Shown here piece after piece: positions 28,839-30,838 of a stretch of DNA of 30,838 bases. The stretch is from NCBI GenBank assembly GCA_020025235.1, contig JAHHSL010000024.1:1-30838 (forward strand), given 5' to 3'. The position numbers were made by a program, and so were the translations under genes. The notes under the pieces were generated by a model. It saw only the letters and a program-made list of their open reading frames with translations. It searched no databases and was not told the origin of the DNA. How positions within the stretch are numbered: the stretch's first letter is position 1; every line of letters begins with the position of its first letter. The stretch is from Ruthenibacterium sp. Lineage in GTDB: Bacteria > Bacillota > Clostridia > Oscillospirales > Ruminococcaceae.

Positions 28839-29759
28839 TCAAAGGATCTGCAATTCTGATGCCATTCCGTTTCCTCCGTTTTTTCTGTACATTCCGCACT
28901 GAAAAAGCAGCGTTTCCATATCGTGTGCAAAGGATGCGCACACCTGCTGCTCTGCCGGATATGCAGGTGAACGGAACGTCATCTGCCCGCAGTGCAGCGC
29001 CGGCCGCTCTATAAGCTGCGTGCTGCCGCCGTACATGTCATCCCCCGCAAGCGGGTGCCCTATGGACGCAAAATGCACGCGGATCTGATGCGTGCGCCCC
29101 GTCACGGGCACGACCCGCAGCAGCGTATGCCCGCCGCCTTTTGCAAGCACGGTGTATTCGGTGCGGCTCGGCTGCCCCTGTCCGCACACGCACCGTTCGA
29201 TGATCGAACCATGTGCCAATGCAATCGGCGTATCGATCACGCCGTTTTCCGCTTCCAGCTCGCCCTGCGCCGCCGCATAATAGACTTTCTGCACATTCTG
29301 TGCAAGGATCGAGGCCGAATACACATTTTTTGCGCAGAGCACCAGCCCCGATGTTCCCTTGTCGATGCGGTTTACAGGGCGGAACACCGCGTTTTTCTCT
29401 CCTCTTTTCTGCATCAGCCCGCAGTACGCATTGGCAAGGGTGCCGTCTGCATAGCCGCGCGTCGGGTGCACGGTCTGCCCCGCCGGTTTATTGAATACGA
29501 TCGTGTGTTCATCTTCGTATGCGATCGACACCGGCAGCTGCTGGGGCACAACGTCCGTGGGCGGTTCGGGCGGCAGCGCAAACTGCACGGTCTGCCCCTG
29601 TTCCACACGCTGATCTGCACGGATCGGCTGCCCGCCGCAGAAAAAGCCGCCGGAGCGTTTTACGGTGCGCATCAAAGAGGATGACACCCTGCGGCTGCGC
29701 AGAAAATCCCGCAGCATCATCCCGTTTTCCTGTGCTGTTACGGTAAACGTCAGCATCAT
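28839..29759 (-). CDS. RluA family pseudouridine synthase
   Basis: RNA pseudouridine synthase, 306 aa, converting uridines in rRNA or tRNA to pseudouridine; the target is not predictable. An S4-like N-terminal domain (about residues 15-60) precedes the catalytic domain with NRIDKGTSGLVL, where Asp133 is the catalytic residue. The common His-Arg-Leu before it is Asn-Arg-Ile. Further motifs are a VFNKPAGQTVHPT segment and VTGRTHQIRVHFASIGHPLAGDDMYGG. GGAG lies eight bases before the ATG. The gdhA terminator ends only about 15 bases upstream, leaving no room for a promoter of its own. Confidence 0.92.
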   Translation of the reverse strand: MMLTFTVTAQENGMMLRDFLRSRRVSSSLMRTVKRSGGFFCGGQPIRADQRVEQGQTVQFALPPEPPTDVVPQQLPVSIAYEDEHTIVFNKPAGQTVHPTRGYADGTLANAYCGLMQKRGEKNAVFRPVNRIDKGTSGLVLCAKNVYSASILAQNVQKVYYAAAQGELEAENGVIDTPIALAHGSIIERCVCGQGQPSRTEYTVLAKGGGHTLLRVVPVTGRTHQIRVHFASIGHPLAGDDMYGGSTQLIERPALHCGQMTFRSPAYPAEQQVCASFAHDMETLLFQCGMYRKNGGNGMASELQIL

Positions 29760-29774
29760 GCTGTTTTCTCCTTA

Positions 29775-29809
29775 TAAAAAACGGGGACCGCTTCACACGA
29801 TCCCCGTTT
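29775..29809 (-). terminator. Terminator after gdhA
   Basis: AAACGGGGA (29779-29787) pairs with TCCCCGTTT (29801-29809) around 13 bases, with six T on the minus strand, 17 bases after the gdhA stop. Confidence 0.88.
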
Positions 29810-29825
29810 GATGATACATGAAATC

Positions 29826-30838
29826 TTAGTACGCGATCCCCTGTGCGAGCATTGCATCCGCCACTTTGATAAAGCCTGCAACGTTTGCGCCGACAACCAG
29901 ATTGCCGGGTACGCCGCATTCTTCGGACGCCTTGTATGCATTTTCAAAAATGCCCTTCATGATGCCCTTGAGCTTTTCGTCCACTTCGGCAAAGCTCCAG
30001 GAAAGGCGCAGGCTGTTCTGGCTCATTTCAAGGCCGCTTGTCGCCACGCCGCCTGCGTTCGCTGCCTTTGCGGGGCCGAACGGGATACCGGCGCTCTGGA
30101 ATGCCTGAACCGCTTCCGGCGTGCAGGGCATGTTTGCGCCTTCGCACAGAAGCTTGATGCCGTTTGCGATCAGCGCCTGTGCATCTTCGCCGTTCAGCTC
30201 GTTCTGCGTTGCGCACGGCAGTGCGATATCGCAGGGCATCTTCCACAGATTGCGGCAGTCCGGATCGAACTTTGCGTTCGGACGCTGTGCGGCATAATCC
30301 TTGACAAGCTTGCGTTCTTTCATCTTTACCTGCTTGAGCAGTTCCACGTCGATGCCTTCCGGCTCATACACACAGCCGGAAATATCGCTGATGCCGACAA
30401 CCGTTGCGCCGAGCTGCGTTGCTTTTTCGCATGCAAAGGTGCCGACGTTGCCGGTGCCGCTGACGAGCACCTTCTTGCCTGCAAAGCTGTCGGAGCACAG
30501 GTTCGTAAGGATCTCCTGCGCGAAGTAGCACAGACCGTAGCCGGTGGCTTCCGTGCGCACAAGGCTGCCGCCGTAGGAAAGGCCCTTGCCTGTCAGCACG
30601 CCTGTAAATTCGTTGCGCAGGCGCTTGTACTGGCCGAACATATAGCCCACCTCGCGTGCGCCGACGCCGATATCACCGGCGGGCACATCGGTAAACTGGC
30701 CGATATGCTTGGAAAGCTCGGTCATAAAGCTCTGGCAGAAGCGCATGATCTCGCCGTCGCTCTTGCCCATCGGGTCGAAATCCGAACCGCCCTTGCCGCC
30801 GCCCATGGGCAGGCCGGTCAGGCTGTTCTTAAAGGTCT
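29826..30838 (-). CDS. gdhA: NADP-type glutamate dehydrogenase, 3' part (5' truncated by window)
   Basis: Hexameric glutamate dehydrogenase linking 2-oxoglutarate plus ammonium to glutamate, a main route of nitrogen assimilation in anaerobes. About 337 C-terminal residues are present; the frame is open to base 30838, so the N-terminus lies outside. The first visible residues, LPMGGGKGGSDFDP, include the catalytic Lys of the GGGKGG motif. TDVPAGDIGVGAREVGYM, a SYGGSLVRTEATGYG segment and the VLVSGTGNVG dinucleotide-binding loop follow. The fingerprint is that of the E. coli GdhA (about 450 aa) family. NADP preference is inferred from that similarity only. It ends with a strong terminator. Confidence 0.95.
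   Translation of the reverse strand, partial: TFKNSLTGLPMGGGKGGSDFDPMGKSDGEIMRFCQSFMTELSKHIGQFTDVPAGDIGVGAREVGYMFGQYKRLRNEFTGVLTGKGLSYGGSLVRTEATGYGLCYFAQEILTNLCSDSFAGKKVLVSGTGNVGTFACEKATQLGATVVGISDISGCVYEPEGIDVELLKQVKMKERKLVKDYAAQRPNAKFDPDCRNLWKMPCDIALPCATQNELNGEDAQALIANGIKLLCEGANMPCTPEAVQAFQSAGIPFGPAKAANAGGVATSGLEMSQNSLRLSWSFAEVDEKLKGIMKGIFENAYKASEECGVPGNLVVGANVAGFIKVADAMLAQGIAY

Overview
The window looks like a chromosomal segment of an endospore-forming, anaerobic Firmicute of class Clostridia with fairly high GC content, most like the Oscillospiraceae/Ruminococcaceae. Three things support this. The sporulation genes spoIIGA, sigE, sigG, ylmC, yqfC, yqfD and ylbJ are present. Several gene orders match Bacillus/Clostridia, such as yqfC-yqfD-phoH-ybeY-dgkA-era-yqzL-recO-mutS2, rpsB-tsf and rlmH next to walJ. 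Strong purine-rich ribosome binding sites with frequent GTG and TTG starts fit as well. I see no phage, insertion sequence, CRISPR array, rRNA or plasmid gene, and most genes are core chromosomal genes.

Layout. Bases 1-2791 (+) carry a zinc-uptake operon: the 3' part of znuA with its His-rich loop, znuC, znuB, and a lipoprotein ending in a cysteine-containing domain that resembles DUF1980. A strong palindromic terminator closes it. tRNA-Ser(GGA) lies on the minus strand at 2966-3056, followed by a small helical protein (+) and a lone 3-hydroxyacyl-CoA dehydrogenase (-). Bases 5180-6866 hold rpsB-tsf (-), with a structured leader. Bases 7040-10801 hold the sporulation sigma cluster on the minus strand (spoIIGA-sigE, then sigG, then ylmC), interrupted by a plus-strand HAD hydrolase. 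Bases 11002-19025 (-) are a long conserved block: yqfC, yqfD, phoH, ybeY, dgkA, era, yqzL, recO, mutS2. The short gene yqzL (48 aa) overlaps the start of recO.

ylbJ (+) diverges from yqfC across only 62 bp and is followed by a 71-aa Cys/His protein (+). From 20530 to the end everything is on the minus strand: a heterodimeric ABC exporter pair, rlmH, walJ, murA, a membrane-anchored G5/M23 peptidase, an RluA-type pseudouridine synthase and a 5'-truncated NADP-type glutamate dehydrogenase.

How the genes fit together. SpoIIGA activates pro-sigma-E in the mother cell and sigma-G acts later in the forespore. YqfC, YqfD, YlmC and YlbJ belong to sporulation families, and MurA and the M23 protein serve the cell wall. 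EF-Ts, S2, Era, YbeY, RlmH and RluA serve translation and ribosome assembly. RecO and MutS2 handle DNA. The most informative regulatory features are a Spo0A-type spoIIG promoter with a 21-bp spacer, a terminator plus forespore-type promoter separating sigG from sigE, and a well-folded rpsB leader. I found no clearly new multi-gene system. The best leads are the zinc-operon lipoprotein, the two small conserved-looking proteins and the leader/operator structures.
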